Below are positions 1 through 10,762 of a DNA stretch of 64,000 bases, piece after piece. The stretch is from positions 1,054,001 through 1,118,000 of the forward strand of contig NZ_SACL01000001.1 in NCBI RefSeq assembly GCF_004005855.1, given 5' to 3'. Positions within the stretch are counted from its first letter, which is position 1, and each line of letters begins with the position of its first letter. Origin of the DNA: Rhodovarius crocodyli. Its GTDB lineage: Bacteria > Pseudomonadota > Alphaproteobacteria > Acetobacterales > Acetobacteraceae. The translations under genes were made by a program, and so were the position numbers. The notes beneath the pieces are model-generated. The model ran no database searches and was not told the DNA's origin. It worked only from the letters and a program-made list of their open reading frames with translations.

Positions 1-1082
1 GCCTGGGTGGTGGTGTTGCCGTGCATGGGGTCGCACAGCCACACCACGTTGCGGCCGGCATCGCGCACCGCGCGCAGCAGGGGGGGCAGCTTCTCGGCCA
101 CCTTGGCCGCACCCATGCGCGTGATGAGCGTGAGGCGGCCCATCTCGTTGTTGGGGTTCAGGCGTTCGGTGATCGCGATCAGGTCCTCGGCCTCGGTGGT
201 CGGGCCCACCTTCATGCCGATGGGGTTGGCCACCCCGCGCAGGAACTCCACATGCGCGCCGTCCAGCTGGCGGGTACGGTCCCCGATCCAGAGGAAGTGG
301 GCACTGCAGGCGTAGTGCTTGTTGTGGGTCGAGCTCATGCGGGTCAGCGCTTCCTCGTAAGGCAGCAGCAGGCTCTCGTGGCTGGTGTAGAAGGCCGTTT
401 CGCGGATCTGGGGCGCGTTCTCGCTGTTCATGCCGCAGGCGGCCATGAAGGAGAGCGTTTCCTCGATGCGGTGCGCCAGGCCCTGGTACTGGGCCCAGGC
501 GTCGCTCTTGCCGACGAAATCGAGGTTCCACTTATGGACCTCGTGCAGGTCGGCGAAGCCGCCGGTCGCGAAAGCGCGCAGCAGGTTCAGCGTGCCGGCC
601 GACTGCATGTAGGCGAATTCCATCCGCGACGGGTCGGGGATGCGGGCCTCGGCGCTGAATTCGGGGCCGTTGATGATGTCACCGCGATAGGAAGGCAGGG
701 TGACGCCGTCCACCGTCTCGGTGTCGGACGAACGCGGCTTGGCGAACTGGCCGGCCATGCGGCCGAGCTTCACCACCGGCACCGTGGCGCCGAAGGTGAG
801 GATGACGGCCATCTGCAGCAGCACGCGGAAGCTGTCGCGGATCGGGTCGGCGCGGAAGTCGCCGAAGCTCTCGGCGCAGTCGCCGCCCTGCAAAACAAAA
901 GCACGGCCCTGCCCGGCCTCCGCCAGCGCGGCCTTCAGGCGTTCGCATTCGCCTGCAAAAACCAGCGGGGGAAACGACGCGAGCTTCTTCTCCATGGCCG
1001 TCAGGGCGGACATGTCGGGATAATCCGGCACCTGCCGGATGGGCATGTCCCGCCAGCTCTGCGGGCTCCATGCGCGTGCCAT
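1..1082 (-). CDS. class II DAHP synthase (3-deoxy-7-phosphoheptulonate synthase), 3' end outside window
   Basis: First enzyme of the shikimate pathway; condenses phosphoenolpyruvate with erythrose 4-phosphate in the cytoplasm. The reading frame is open from an ATG at 1082 to the window edge (about 360 residues of a family usually near 450). Class II hallmarks are visible: [12 protein letters not shown] near the N terminus, [11 protein letters not shown] in the middle and [10 protein letters not shown] near the cut end. The start is supported by a GGAGGAG Shine-Dalgarno sequence about 8 nt upstream. The C-terminal part is missing only because the window ends. It lies upstream of and co-directional with nothing visible; glutathione reductase lies behind it on the same strand. 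Family assignment is secure. Confidence 0.93.
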   Translation of the reverse strand, partial: MARAWSPQSWRDMPIRQVPDYPDMSALTAMEKKLASFPPLVFAGECERLKAALAEAGQGRAFVLQGGDCAESFGDFRADPIRDSFRVLLQMAVILTFGATVPVVKLGRMAGQFAKPRSSDTETVDGVTLPSYRGDIINGPEFSAEARIPDPSRMEFAYMQSAGTLNLLRAFATGGFADLHEVHKWNLDFVGKSDAWAQYQGLAHRIEETLSFMAACGMNSENAPQIRETAFYTSHESLLLPYEEALTRMSSTHNKHYACSAHFLWIGDRTRQLDGAHVEFLRGVANPIGMKVGPTTEAEDLIAITERLNPNNEMGRLTLITRMGAAKVAEKLPPLLRAVRDAGRNVVWLCDPMHGNTTTQ

Positions 1083-1168
1083 TGTTTGCGCTCCTCCTAG
1101 AGGGCCCAGTAGTTGGGCAAGGGGCGCACCATATGGCGGAAATATGGCGCGCGCTACTCTCGGCTTGC

Positions 1169-2530
1169 TCAGCCGCCCGCAACCCTAGTGCGCGTGCGAA
1201 GCGTGACAAACTCCTCCGCCGCCGTCGGGTGGATGCCGATGGTGCGGTCGAAATCCTGCTTGGTGGCGCCCATCACCACGGCGATGCCGATGCCCTGCAT
1301 GATCTCGGCGGAATCCTCGCCCAGCATGTGGGCGCCCAGGATCTTCTGCGTCTTCTGGTCCACCACCAGCTTCATCAGGGTCTTGCGGCCCTCCTTCTTG
1401 CTGATGGTGTGGCGCATGGGGGTGAAGCGCGCGACGTAGATGTCGCAGGGGCCGCGGGCAGCGGCCTCGGCCTCCGTCAGGCCCACCGTGCCGATCGGGG
1501 GCGAGGTGAAGACGGCGGTGGGAACGTTCTCGTAGGAAACCTTGCGCGGGTTGTTGCCGAACAGCGTGTCCGCCAGGGCATGGCCGGCGGCGGTGGCCAT
1601 GGGCGTCAGGTTCATGCGGTCGATCACGTCGCCCAGCGCGTAGATGTGCTTGATGTTGGTCGCGTGGTCGTCGTCGATGATGACGGCACCCTTCTCATTC
1701 ACCTCGACGCCGGCCTTCTCCAGGCCCAGGTCGCGCGTGTTGGCCACGCGGCCGGTGCAGAAGAAGGCGGCATCGACCTCAAGCGTCGCGTCGCCGGGCA
1801 GGTGCACCACCGTGGCCTCGCCGTTTTTGGACAGGGCCGTGGGGGTCACGCCCGGGTGCAGGCGCAGGCCGTTGGCGGTCAGCGCCTCGGGCAGCACCTC
1901 CCGGATGTCCTGGTCGAAGCCGGTGAGCGGCAGGGAGGCGCGGTAGAACACATCCACCTGCGCGCCGAGCCCCTGAAGCAGGCAGGCGAATTCGAGCGCG
2001 ATATAGCCCGCGCCGAACACCGCCACGCGCTTCGGCAGGGCCTTCAGCGTGAACAGGTCGTCGCTGATCAGCCCATGTTCCGCGCCCGGGATGGTCAGGC
2101 GCGTGGCGCGCCCGCCGGTCGCGATCACGATGCGGTCCGCCGTGATGGTCTTGTCGCCCACCTGCAGCGTGTGGTCGTCGATGAAGGTGGCGCGCGCGTC
2201 GAAGCTGGTGACACCCGCGCCGCCCAGCAGGCGCGCATAGATGCCGTTCAGGCGCGACACTTCCGCATCGCGCGCGGCGGCCAGCTTGGCCCAGTCATGC
2301 GCGCCCTTCTCGATGGTCCAGCCGAAGGCCGCAGCTTCATCAGCCCAGGCGCCGTATTCGGCGGCGTTGACCATGATCTTCTTCGGCACGCAGCCGACAT
2401 TCACGCAGGTGCCGCCCCAGAAGCGTTCCTCCGCCACACCCACCCGCGCGCCGTGGCCCGCCGAAATGCGCGCCAGGCGCACGCCGCCGGAACCACCACC
2501 GATGACGAACAGATCGAAGTCGCGAGACAT
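1169..2530 (-). CDS. gor: glutathione-disulfide reductase
   Basis: FAD-dependent pyridine nucleotide-disulfide oxidoreductase of 453 residues that reduces glutathione disulfide with NADPH. The N-terminal FAD motif [12 protein letters not shown] is followed by the redox-active [13 protein letters not shown], whose VNVGCVPKK form is typical of glutathione reductase rather than of dihydrolipoamide dehydrogenase. The second nucleotide-binding site ([12 protein letters not shown]), the ALGDV FAD-binding strand and a C-terminal GIHPTAAEE with the catalytic His are present. An upstream in-frame extension exists, but the ATG at 2530 is chosen because AGGAGAG lies just before it and the flavoprotein fold begins there. 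The gene is downstream of thiC on the same strand, separated by repeat A copy 1. Confidence 0.92.
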   Translation of the reverse strand: MSRDFDLFVIGGGSGGVRLARISAGHGARVGVAEERFWGGTCVNVGCVPKKIMVNAAEYGAWADEAAAFGWTIEKGAHDWAKLAAARDAEVSRLNGIYARLLGGAGVTSFDARATFIDDHTLQVGDKTITADRIVIATGGRATRLTIPGAEHGLISDDLFTLKALPKRVAVFGAGYIALEFACLLQGLGAQVDVFYRASLPLTGFDQDIREVLPEALTANGLRLHPGVTPTALSKNGEATVVHLPGDATLEVDAAFFCTGRVANTRDLGLEKAGVEVNEKGAVIIDDDHATNIKHIYALGDVIDRMNLTPMATAAGHALADTLFGNNPRKVSYENVPTAVFTSPPIGTVGLTEAEAAARGPCDIYVARFTPMRHTISKKEGRKTLMKLVVDQKTQKILGAHMLGEDSAEIMQGIGIAVVMGATKQDFDRTIGIHPTAAEEFVTLRTRTRVAGG

Positions 2531-2595
2531 GCGGAACTCTCCTTGGACGATCCGATGTAGCGCGGGTGGGGGTGGGCGCAAGGGGAAGATGGCCA

Positions 2596-2823
2596 AGGGG
2601 CTCCGCCCCCTGGACCCCCGCCAGGACCGTGCTCGGTCCTGGACCTAGGGGAGTTGGCGCCTTCGCTTGGGAAGGTGTTTCTTATTGATTTTTATAATAA
2701 AAAGGCGCCCCACCTGCGAAGGTAGGGCGCCAAACTCCTATCAGGTCCAGGAGATATTATCTCCTGGCGGGGTCCAGGGGCGGCGCCCCTGGTCGGGGTT
2801 CAAGGGGGCAAGGCCCCCTTTCC
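2596..2823. repeat. dispersed palindromic repeat, family A, copy 1 (inverted relative to copies 2 and 3)
   Basis: About 230 bp filling the thiC-gor gap. The core (2615-2772) runs from CCCCCGCCAGGACCG through GAGTTGGCGCC, an AT-rich middle with ATTGATTTTTATAATAAAAA, then GGCGCCAAACTCC and a hairpin with arms CCAGGAGATA and TATCTCCTGG ending in CGGGGTCC. Short GC-rich hairpins flank the core (GGGGCTCCGCCCC, GGGGCGGCGCCCC, GGGGGCAAGGCCCCC). Read on the minus strand the layout matches the copies at 8.06 and 54.25 kb. No coding potential is evident. Function is unknown; the hairpins could end or stabilise the thiC transcript. Confidence 0.85.
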
Positions 2824-4653
<1,830 letters not shown>

Positions 4654-4696
4654 TCAAGGAGATCCGGGTGTCTGCGATGGCGGTGCTGATAGTATC

Positions 4697-4816
4697 CGTC
4701 CCTTCGCCGGCATGACCCGGATCAGGTTCGAAGGGTCGCTGTAGCGCCCGCCCCTTGGTCGAAACCAATGACGGACAACAGCCTCTCAGCCCCTTTGCCG
4801 GGACTCCCCTGGAACG
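4697..4816 (-). promoter_or_regulatory. TPP riboswitch (THI element) controlling thiC
   Basis: On the minus strand upstream of thiC the conserved TPP aptamer pieces occur in order: GGGGAGTCC, GGGGCTGAGAGG (CTGAGA box), then ACCCTTCGAACCTGATCCGG and GTCATGCCGGCGAAGGGA. These match the two helix arms that grip the pyrimidine and pyrophosphate parts of TPP. The 3' edge is about 65 nt from the TTG start of thiC, close enough to cover its ribosome-binding site, so translational control is plausible. Boundaries are approximate. Confidence 0.93.
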
Positions 4817-4847
4817 GCGGGATGCTGCGCCAGGGTGCGGCGCAAGG

Positions 4848-5132
4848 TCAAGTGCGGCGGCGGAAGCGCGCGCCCTGCCGGTCGACCCAGGCCATGGTCT
4901 TTTCTTCCATGCTGCCCATGCGGCCCATCATGCGCGGAAAGCGGCGCTCCAGCGGGCCCACGGCGCGATAGGCCCAGTTATACTGGTCGCGCAGGACATA
5001 GACCCCCAGCATCAGGAAGATGGCACCATGCAGGAAAGGCAGGATGATGCCGGCCACGCCCACATGGAGCAGTCCGATGCCGGCGATGCGGCGCTTCAGA
5101 GAACGTCTGCGAACAAACATGCGCCACACCAT
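4848..5132 (-). CDS. small membrane protein, PGPGW-like
   Basis: A 94-residue protein with a basic N terminus (FVRRRSLKRR), one or two closely spaced hydrophobic segments from about residue 17 to 45 (GIGLLHVGVAGIILPFLHGA then IFLMLGVYVL) and a soluble basic C-terminal tail. The pattern resembles the small PGPGW-type transmembrane proteins; that is an inference from layout, and the PGPGW motif itself is replaced by LPFLHG. Two starts are possible, 5132 and 5120; neither has a strong Shine-Dalgarno sequence. It is divergent from glnD and ends 32 bp before the thiC riboswitch. Function unknown. Confidence 0.6.
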   Translation of the reverse strand: MVWRMFVRRRSLKRRIAGIGLLHVGVAGIILPFLHGAIFLMLGVYVLRDQYNWAYRAVGPLERRFPRMMGRMGSMEEKTMAWVDRQGARFRRRT

Positions 5133-5243
5133 ATGGGATAAAGATTAACTCCATGCAATATGCATAAGCCTTGCGCAAAGCGCGCCTCACAGCCCTAATA
5201 CCAAGCTAGCCTGTCATCCTTCATCTGGATTATTGATCAGCGC

Positions 5244-8009
5244 ATGAAAACCGATGCGGCACTGCCTGCCGCCCTGGGCTCGGACGCCCTCTGCACCGCC
5301 GAGGAAGCGGCACTCAAATCCCGGCTGATGCCCGGCGGAACCCCCGTCGCGCGCGATACCGCCCTATTGCTTCTGCGCAGCGAACTCGGCGGCGTGCAGG
5401 CCCGCGTGCAGCGCGCCTTCGAGGCGCGTGAGCTTCTGGGACTGGCCGCGGCCCGGCAGCTGTCGGCGCATATGGATGCGCTGATCCTGTCCATCCATGC
5501 CTATGCGCTGGCCACCATCCCGCGCGGCTTCCGTGACAAGCCGGAGCCTTTCGCGCTGATCGCCACCGGCGGCTATGGCCGCAGCGTGCTGGCGCCTTAT
5601 TCCGATATCGACCTGTTGTTCCTCTCGCCCAGCAGCCCGGGCACCCGCACCACCCGCGTGGTGGAGTTCATGCTGTACCTGCTGTGGGACCTGGGGCTGA
5701 AGGTCGGCCACGCGACGCGCAGCGTGAAGGACTGCTTGGCGCATGCGCGCAAGGACCTGACCATTCAGACCGCGCTGGTCGATGGCCGCTTCCTGGGCGG
5801 CGACGAGCCCACCTGGACCAAGTTCAACACCGAATTCGCCAAGATGCGCGCGAAGGACGGGCTGGGCCCCTTCCTGACCGGCAAGCGCGCCGAGCGCGCC
5901 GCCCGCCACGCGCGCTATGGCGAGACGCCCTTCATGGTGGAACCCCACCTGAAGGAAGGCCGCGGCGGCCTGCGTGACCTGCAGACGCTGTACTGGCTCT
6001 CTCGCCACGCCTTCAACACCTGCGGCCTGCATGAGCTGGTGGGCGAGAACAGCCCCGGCGGCGGCCTGCTGACCGAGGGCGAGGCACGCGCCTTCCGCCG
6101 CGCCTGGGACTTCCTGTGGACCATCCGCTTCCACCTGCACTACGTCACGGGCCGTGCCGAGGAACGCATGACCTTCGACCTGCAGCCGGTGCTGGCGGCC
6201 CGCATGGGCTATACGCGCCACGGCCCGCAGGACGGCGCGGAACGGTTCATGAAGCACCTGTTCCTGACCAGCCGGGAGGTGCTGCGCCTGACGCGCGTGC
6301 TGGAGCCGGCGCTGGAACGCGCGGCCCTCGGCCCCCCGGCCCGCCGGAGGGAGGGCGACGCCAACCTGCAGAAGGAAGGCCTGGCCCTGGCCGACGGCAA
6401 GCTGGTGGCCGCCCCGCCCGACCGCGATTTCGCGCAGGAGCCCATCCTGATGCTGCGCATCATGAGGGCCGCCCGCGACCGCGCGCTGGACATCCATCCG
6501 CTGGCCATCCGCGCGCTGATCCGCCAGTCCCGCAAGGTGGAGCAGCTGCGCGGCGAGGAAGAGGCCAACGCCATCTTCCTGGACCTGCTGACGGGCAAGG
6601 ATTCGCCCAAATGGCTGGGCCTGATGAACGAGACGGGCTTCCTGTCCCGCTTCATGCCCGACTGGGCCCGCATCGTGGGCCTGATGCAGTTCGACACCTA
6701 TCACGTCTTCACGGTGGACGAGCACACGATCCAGGCGATCGGCGTGCTGCAGCAGCTGGAGGCGCACCAGCTGGACCAGATCGCGCCTGTCGCGAGCGAG
6801 CTGATCGGCCAGCTGCAATCCCGCCGTGCGCTGTATGTGGCCACCCTGCTGCATGACATCGCGAAGGGCCGCGGCGGCGACCACAGCGAGCTGGGCGCGC
6901 GCCTGGCGCAGGAGATCTGCCCCAAGCTCGGCATGTCGCCGGAGGAGACGGAGACCGTCTCCTGGCTGGTGCTGCACCACCTGCTGATCAGCCAGACCGC
7001 CTTCCGCCGCGACATCGAGGACCCCAAGACCGTCCTGGACATCGCGGACATCATCCAATCCCCGGAGCGCCTGCGCCTGCTGCTGGTGCTGACGGTGTGC
7101 GACATGCGCGCCGTGGGGCCCAAGGTGTGGAACGGCTGGAAGGCCACGCTGCTGCGCGAAGTGTACTGGCGCGTGTCCGAGGTGCTGGCCGGCGGGCTGA
7201 CCGTGCCCGAGCGCGACGTGCGCGTGGCCCGCGCCAAGGAAGCCGCCGCCGAGCAGCTGACCATGTCGGCCTGGTCGCAGAAGGACCTCGATCACTTCCT
7301 GTCGCTCGGATATTCCGGCTACTGGCTGTCCTTCGATGCCGAGACCCATGCGCGCCATGCCTCCATCGTGCGTGAGGCGGAGGCCGAGAAGGCGCCGCTG
7401 ACCGTGCGCAGCGCCGTGCTGCGGTCCCGCGCCGTGACCGAGATCACGGTCTATGCGCTGGACCACCCGGGCCTGTTCAGCCGCATTTCCGGCGCGCTGG
7501 CCGTGGCGGGGGCCACCATCGTGGATGCGCGCATCCACACGCTGACCAACTCCATGGCGCTGGACACCTTCTGGGTGCAGGACAGCTCCGGCGGGCCGTT
7601 CGACCAGCCGCACCGGCTGGCCAAGCTGTCCGTGCTGATCGAACAGGCGCTGAACGGCAAGCTGAAGCTGACGCAGGAAATCCGGAAGGTGCGGCGCGAG
7701 CCCGCGCGGCTGCGCGCGGTCACGGTGCCGCCGCGCGTGGTCGTCGACAACCATGCGAGCAACACCCACACCGTGATCGAGGTGAACGGGCGCGACCGCC
7801 CGGGCCTGCTGCATGACGTGACGGCGGCCATCAGCCGGCACGGCTTCCAGATCGCGTCGGCGCACATCACCACCTACGGCGTGCGTGCGGTGGACGTGTT
7901 CTACGTGAAGGACAATTTCGGCCTGAAGGTCGAGAATGAGCGCAAGCTGGGGCCGCTGCGGTCGTCCCTGCTGGAGGCGCTGACGCCGCCGGAGATGGTG
8001 GAGGTGTAA
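5244..8009 (+). CDS. glnD: bifunctional [protein-PII] uridylyltransferase / uridylyl-removing enzyme
   Basis: Nitrogen sensor of 921 residues that adds UMP to PII proteins when glutamine is low and removes it when glutamine is high. Domains in order: a nucleotidyltransferase site around residues 107-126 (GGYGRSVLAPYSDIDLLF, with the D-x-D metal pair), an HD hydrolase domain near residue 538 (LLHDIAKG), and two C-terminal ACT domains near residues 733-785 and 840-895 that sense glutamine. Length and order fit the family. The ATG at 5244 has only a weak Shine-Dalgarno sequence. It is convergent with the DUF4175 gene, with repeat A copy 2 between them. Confidence 0.96.
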   Translation: MKTDAALPAALGSDALCTAEEAALKSRLMPGGTPVARDTALLLLRSELGGVQARVQRAFEARELLGLAAARQLSAHMDALILSIHAYALATIPRGFRDKPEPFALIATGGYGRSVLAPYSDIDLLFLSPSSPGTRTTRVVEFMLYLLWDLGLKVGHATRSVKDCLAHARKDLTIQTALVDGRFLGGDEPTWTKFNTEFAKMRAKDGLGPFLTGKRAERAARHARYGETPFMVEPHLKEGRGGLRDLQTLYWLSRHAFNTCGLHELVGENSPGGGLLTEGEARAFRRAWDFLWTIRFHLHYVTGRAEERMTFDLQPVLAARMGYTRHGPQDGAERFMKHLFLTSREVLRLTRVLEPALERAALGPPARRREGDANLQKEGLALADGKLVAAPPDRDFAQEPILMLRIMRAARDRALDIHPLAIRALIRQSRKVEQLRGEEEANAIFLDLLTGKDSPKWLGLMNETGFLSRFMPDWARIVGLMQFDTYHVFTVDEHTIQAIGVLQQLEAHQLDQIAPVASELIGQLQSRRALYVATLLHDIAKGRGGDHSELGARLAQEICPKLGMSPEETETVSWLVLHHLLISQTAFRRDIEDPKTVLDIADIIQSPERLRLLLVLTVCDMRAVGPKVWNGWKATLLREVYWRVSEVLAGGLTVPERDVRVARAKEAAAEQLTMSAWSQKDLDHFLSLGYSGYWLSFDAETHARHASIVREAEAEKAPLTVRSAVLRSRAVTEITVYALDHPGLFSRISGALAVAGATIVDARIHTLTNSMALDTFWVQDSSGGPFDQPHRLAKLSVLIEQALNGKLKLTQEIRKVRREPARLRAVTVPPRVVVDNHASNTHTVIEVNGRDRPGLLHDVTAAISRHGFQIASAHITTYGVRAVDVFYVKDNFGLKVENERKLGPLRSSLLEALTPPEMVEV

Positions 8010-8240
8010 GTGCCGGGGGCGCTGCCCCCGGGCTTCCGCCAAGGGGCGCCGCCCCTTGGAACCCCGCCAGGAGATAATATCTCCTGGACCTGATAATTGT
8101 TTGGCGCCGTTTGATTTATTAAAATCAATCAGAAAGTCGCTTCCAGGCTGAAGCGCCAAGCTCCTCGGGGTCCAGGGCCGCTACGGTCCTGGCGGGTTCC
8201 AAGGGCAGAGCCCTTGGCGGGGGGGCAGTGCCCCCGGCTT
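8010..8240. repeat. dispersed palindromic repeat, family A, copy 2
   Basis: Fills the gap between convergent glnD and the DUF4175 gene. The core (8062-8196) starts CCCCGCCAGG, carries the hairpin arms CCAGGAGATA/TATCTCCTGG and then ACCTGATA, enters an AT-rich stretch (TTTGATTTATTAAAATCAAT) after TTTGGCGCC, and closes with a second hairpin, CCAGGGCCGC/GGTCCTGG. Outer GC hairpins are GGGGGCGCTGCCCCC, AAGGGGCGCCGCCCCTT and AAGGGCAGAGCCCTT, with GGGGGCAGTGCCCCC at the far end. Between convergent genes it may act as a two-way transcription terminator; this is inference. Confidence 0.85.
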
Positions 8241-8242
8241 CC

Positions 8243-10762
8243 TCAGAACTGCGGCAGCAGCCGCTCGATATAGTCCAGCTCCTCCTGCGGGCGGCCGCGC
8301 TCGGCCCCGCGCCGGCGCAGCTCCTCCAGGATTTCCCGGCTGCGCAGCATCTCGGCCTCATCGGGCACGCGGGTGTCGCTGCCCTGGTCGGCGTTGCCGC
8401 CCACGTCGCGGGTGCGGCGGCCCAGCGGGTCGCGGCCGTCGCCCTGGTCGCGGTTGCCGCCCTCGCCCCGCCCGCCCTCGGCCGGGTTGCCGGCCATGTC
8501 GGATTCCTCGCCTTCGCCTTCGCCGCCTGCCGGGTCGCGGCCGAACTGGCGCTGCATCTGCTGCGACATCTGGCGGCCGCCTTCCTGCAGGGCGCGGATG
8601 GCGCGGTTCTGGGGGTCGCGGGCGTCCTGGTTGCCGGTCAGGGCTTCCTGGGCGTCGCGCATGGCCTGGTCGGCGCGGCCCAGCGCCTCCGGCACCTCGC
8701 CCGTCAGGTCACCGTATTGCTGCATCAGCTCGCCCAGGGCGCGGCGCAGGGCGCGCTGGCGGCGGGCGTCGGTCTGGCGTTCGGCCTGCGTGTCGGGGGC
8801 TGCCTGCTGGCCGGGGCGCGGGTTGCGGCGGGCGTCGCGGGTGGCGCGCTCGGCGTTTTCCGCGCGGCGCTCGGCGCTGTCCAGCATCTCGCCCTGGCGG
8901 CGGACCATGTCCTGCACCACGCCCATCTGCTGGCGGCCGCGCTCACGCCGCTGCTGGCGGTCGGCACTCTCGCCGCGCGGCTGGCGGCCCTGCTCCATGG
9001 CGCGCAGCATTTCCTGAAGTTCCGCCAGCTCCCGCTGGGCGTCGCGCATGCGGTTCTCCCGCGTGGCGTCGCGCATGCGGTCGGTGCGGCGCTGCATCTC
9101 GCGCTGCTCCGGGCCGCGGTTGCGCGGGGATTCGGGCATGGATTCCGCGTTCTCGCGCTGCAGGCGTTCGGCCATCGCCTCCAGGTGCTGGCGGATCGCC
9201 TCGCGCAGCTCCTCGATGCGGCGCTGCACCTCGGTGCGTTCCTGCTCGTTCTGGTCGCCCTGGCGCTCGGCTTCCTCCATGGCCTCGCGCAGGGCCTGCT
9301 CGGCCTGTTGCAGGGCGCGGGCGGTGCGGGCGTCGCGGCCTTCCTCCAGCGCCAGGGCCATGTCCCACATCAGCTCCTGCGCTTCCTCCACGGCTTCGGG
9401 CGCTCGGGCATACAGGCGGTTGCGCGCGACGCGCAGGCCCAGCGCCGTGGCGGTGTCGCCCTCGAAGGCATCGGGTTCGGCCGAAAGGGCCTCCAGCGCG
9501 CGGCGGGCGTTGTCGCGGGCCATGGGGTTGCGCGACAGGTCGCGGCGGATGGCGACCAGGCGCTGGGCCACGGCGTGGTTGAAGCTGCGCTCGGGCAGGG
9601 TGAGTTCGACTTCCTCGGACTGGCCCTGCTGGTCGGCGCCGTCGCGCGCCGTCAGGCGGATGCGCACCGCGAGCCCGGCCCAGGGATGCGCCGACAGGTC
9701 GGGCTGGGCCACGCCCGAGGCATCGCGCGGCTGGCCGGCGGGAAGGGGGATGTCCTGCTCCAGCGGGGCGGCTTCCGGGCGTTCCGTCAGCCGGGCGGAG
9801 AAGCGCAGCGACGCGACGCCCCAGTCATCCTGCGCGCGCCAGGGGATGCGGATGGCCAGCCCCCGCTGGGACCGCGCGGGCGCCTCCGGGTAGGTGGCGC
9901 GGGGCGGGGTGTCCTGTTGCAGCTGCAGGCGCCATGCCGCGACGGTGCGGCCATCGCGCGCCAGCGTCAGCAGGCCGGAGCGTTCGAGCTGGGTTTCCGT
10001 GGTGAAGTTGGTGGTGTCCAGCTGCTGCAGCGGATGCGCGCCGACAGCCCCGGACAATTCGGGCGCCGCGCCGGGCGGGCCCGAGAAGGAGAGGTTCAGC
10101 CGGCTGCCCGCGGGCGCCGTCAGATCTCCGCCCTGGGCGGGCAGGAAGATGGGGGCGGCGCCGGTATAGGCGGGGGGCGTGATCCAGGCCTCGATGCGGG
10201 CCGGAATGGGCGGGGAGCCGGCGGAGAAGCGCGGCACCGCCCCGCGCCACAGCCGGCCGGCGGTGTCGTCGCCCGCGATGGTGACGGAGGCGATGAGCCC
10301 CAGCAGCAGGGCGGCGCGCAGGGCGCGGGGGTCGCGCTTCGCCAGGCCAGGGCGCGGGGCGCCCACGCGCAGCCGGCGCAGACCGGCCAGCACGCGCTGC
10401 TGGTGGCGCAGCCACAGGGCCTGGGAAACCTCGTCCCCGCCCTCGGCCTGGTGGCGCAGGGCTGCCAGCGGCCGGTGGCTGAGGCCGGAGGCATGTTCCA
10501 GCCGCCTTTCGCCCGCCTGCTCGGTGGGGATGGCGGCGCGGCGGAGGGCGCGGAAGCCGAACCAGCCCAGCGCGCCCAGCAAGCCCAGCAGCACAATGGC
10601 ATGGACCCAGCCGGGGATCAGGGCCGGGATGTCGAGCAGGGCGAAGACGGCCCACAGGCCGAGCACGCCCAGGATGGGCCATGCGCCGGGCCACAACGCC
10701 TCCCACCCCAGCGCGACCCGCGCGAGGAGGATGCGGCGTTCCAGGCCCGGCGGCAGGGTCAT
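8243..10762 (-). CDS. TIGR02302/DUF4175 family membrane protein
   Basis: An 839-residue protein with two hydrophobic N-terminal segments (about residues 28-45 and 51-70) and probably a third near residue 145 (LLLGLIASVTIAG). A globular extracytoplasmic part follows, then from about residue 480 a very Arg/Glu/Gln-rich, coiled-coil-like C-terminal half (stretches such as EQERTEVQRRIEELREA). This layout and the position after lysA match the alphaproteobacterial TIGR02302 family, whose function is not established. The ATG at 10762 overlaps the lysA stop in an ATGA arrangement, so the two genes are probably translationally coupled. A cell-envelope role is inferred from topology only. Confidence 0.82.
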   Translation of the reverse strand: MTLPPGLERRILLARVALGWEALWPGAWPILGVLGLWAVFALLDIPALIPGWVHAIVLLGLLGALGWFGFRALRRAAIPTEQAGERRLEHASGLSHRPLAALRHQAEGGDEVSQALWLRHQQRVLAGLRRLRVGAPRPGLAKRDPRALRAALLLGLIASVTIAGDDTAGRLWRGAVPRFSAGSPPIPARIEAWITPPAYTGAAPIFLPAQGGDLTAPAGSRLNLSFSGPPGAAPELSGAVGAHPLQQLDTTNFTTETQLERSGLLTLARDGRTVAAWRLQLQQDTPPRATYPEAPARSQRGLAIRIPWRAQDDWGVASLRFSARLTERPEAAPLEQDIPLPAGQPRDASGVAQPDLSAHPWAGLAVRIRLTARDGADQQGQSEEVELTLPERSFNHAVAQRLVAIRRDLSRNPMARDNARRALEALSAEPDAFEGDTATALGLRVARNRLYARAPEAVEEAQELMWDMALALEEGRDARTARALQQAEQALREAMEEAERQGDQNEQERTEVQRRIEELREAIRQHLEAMAERLQRENAESMPESPRNRGPEQREMQRRTDRMRDATRENRMRDAQRELAELQEMLRAMEQGRQPRGESADRQQRRERGRQQMGVVQDMVRRQGEMLDSAERRAENAERATRDARRNPRPGQQAAPDTQAERQTDARRQRALRRALGELMQQYGDLTGEVPEALGRADQAMRDAQEALTGNQDARDPQNRAIRALQEGGRQMSQQMQRQFGRDPAGGEGEGEESDMAGNPAEGGRGEGGNRDQGDGRDPLGRRTRDVGGNADQGSDTRVPDEAEMLRSREILEELRRRGAERGRPQEELDYIERLLPQF

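Noticed and set aside
5364-8159. Long open frame antisense to glnD
   Set aside because: High-GC third-position bias opens antisense frames; glnD has complete domains and the antisense product has no recognisable fold.
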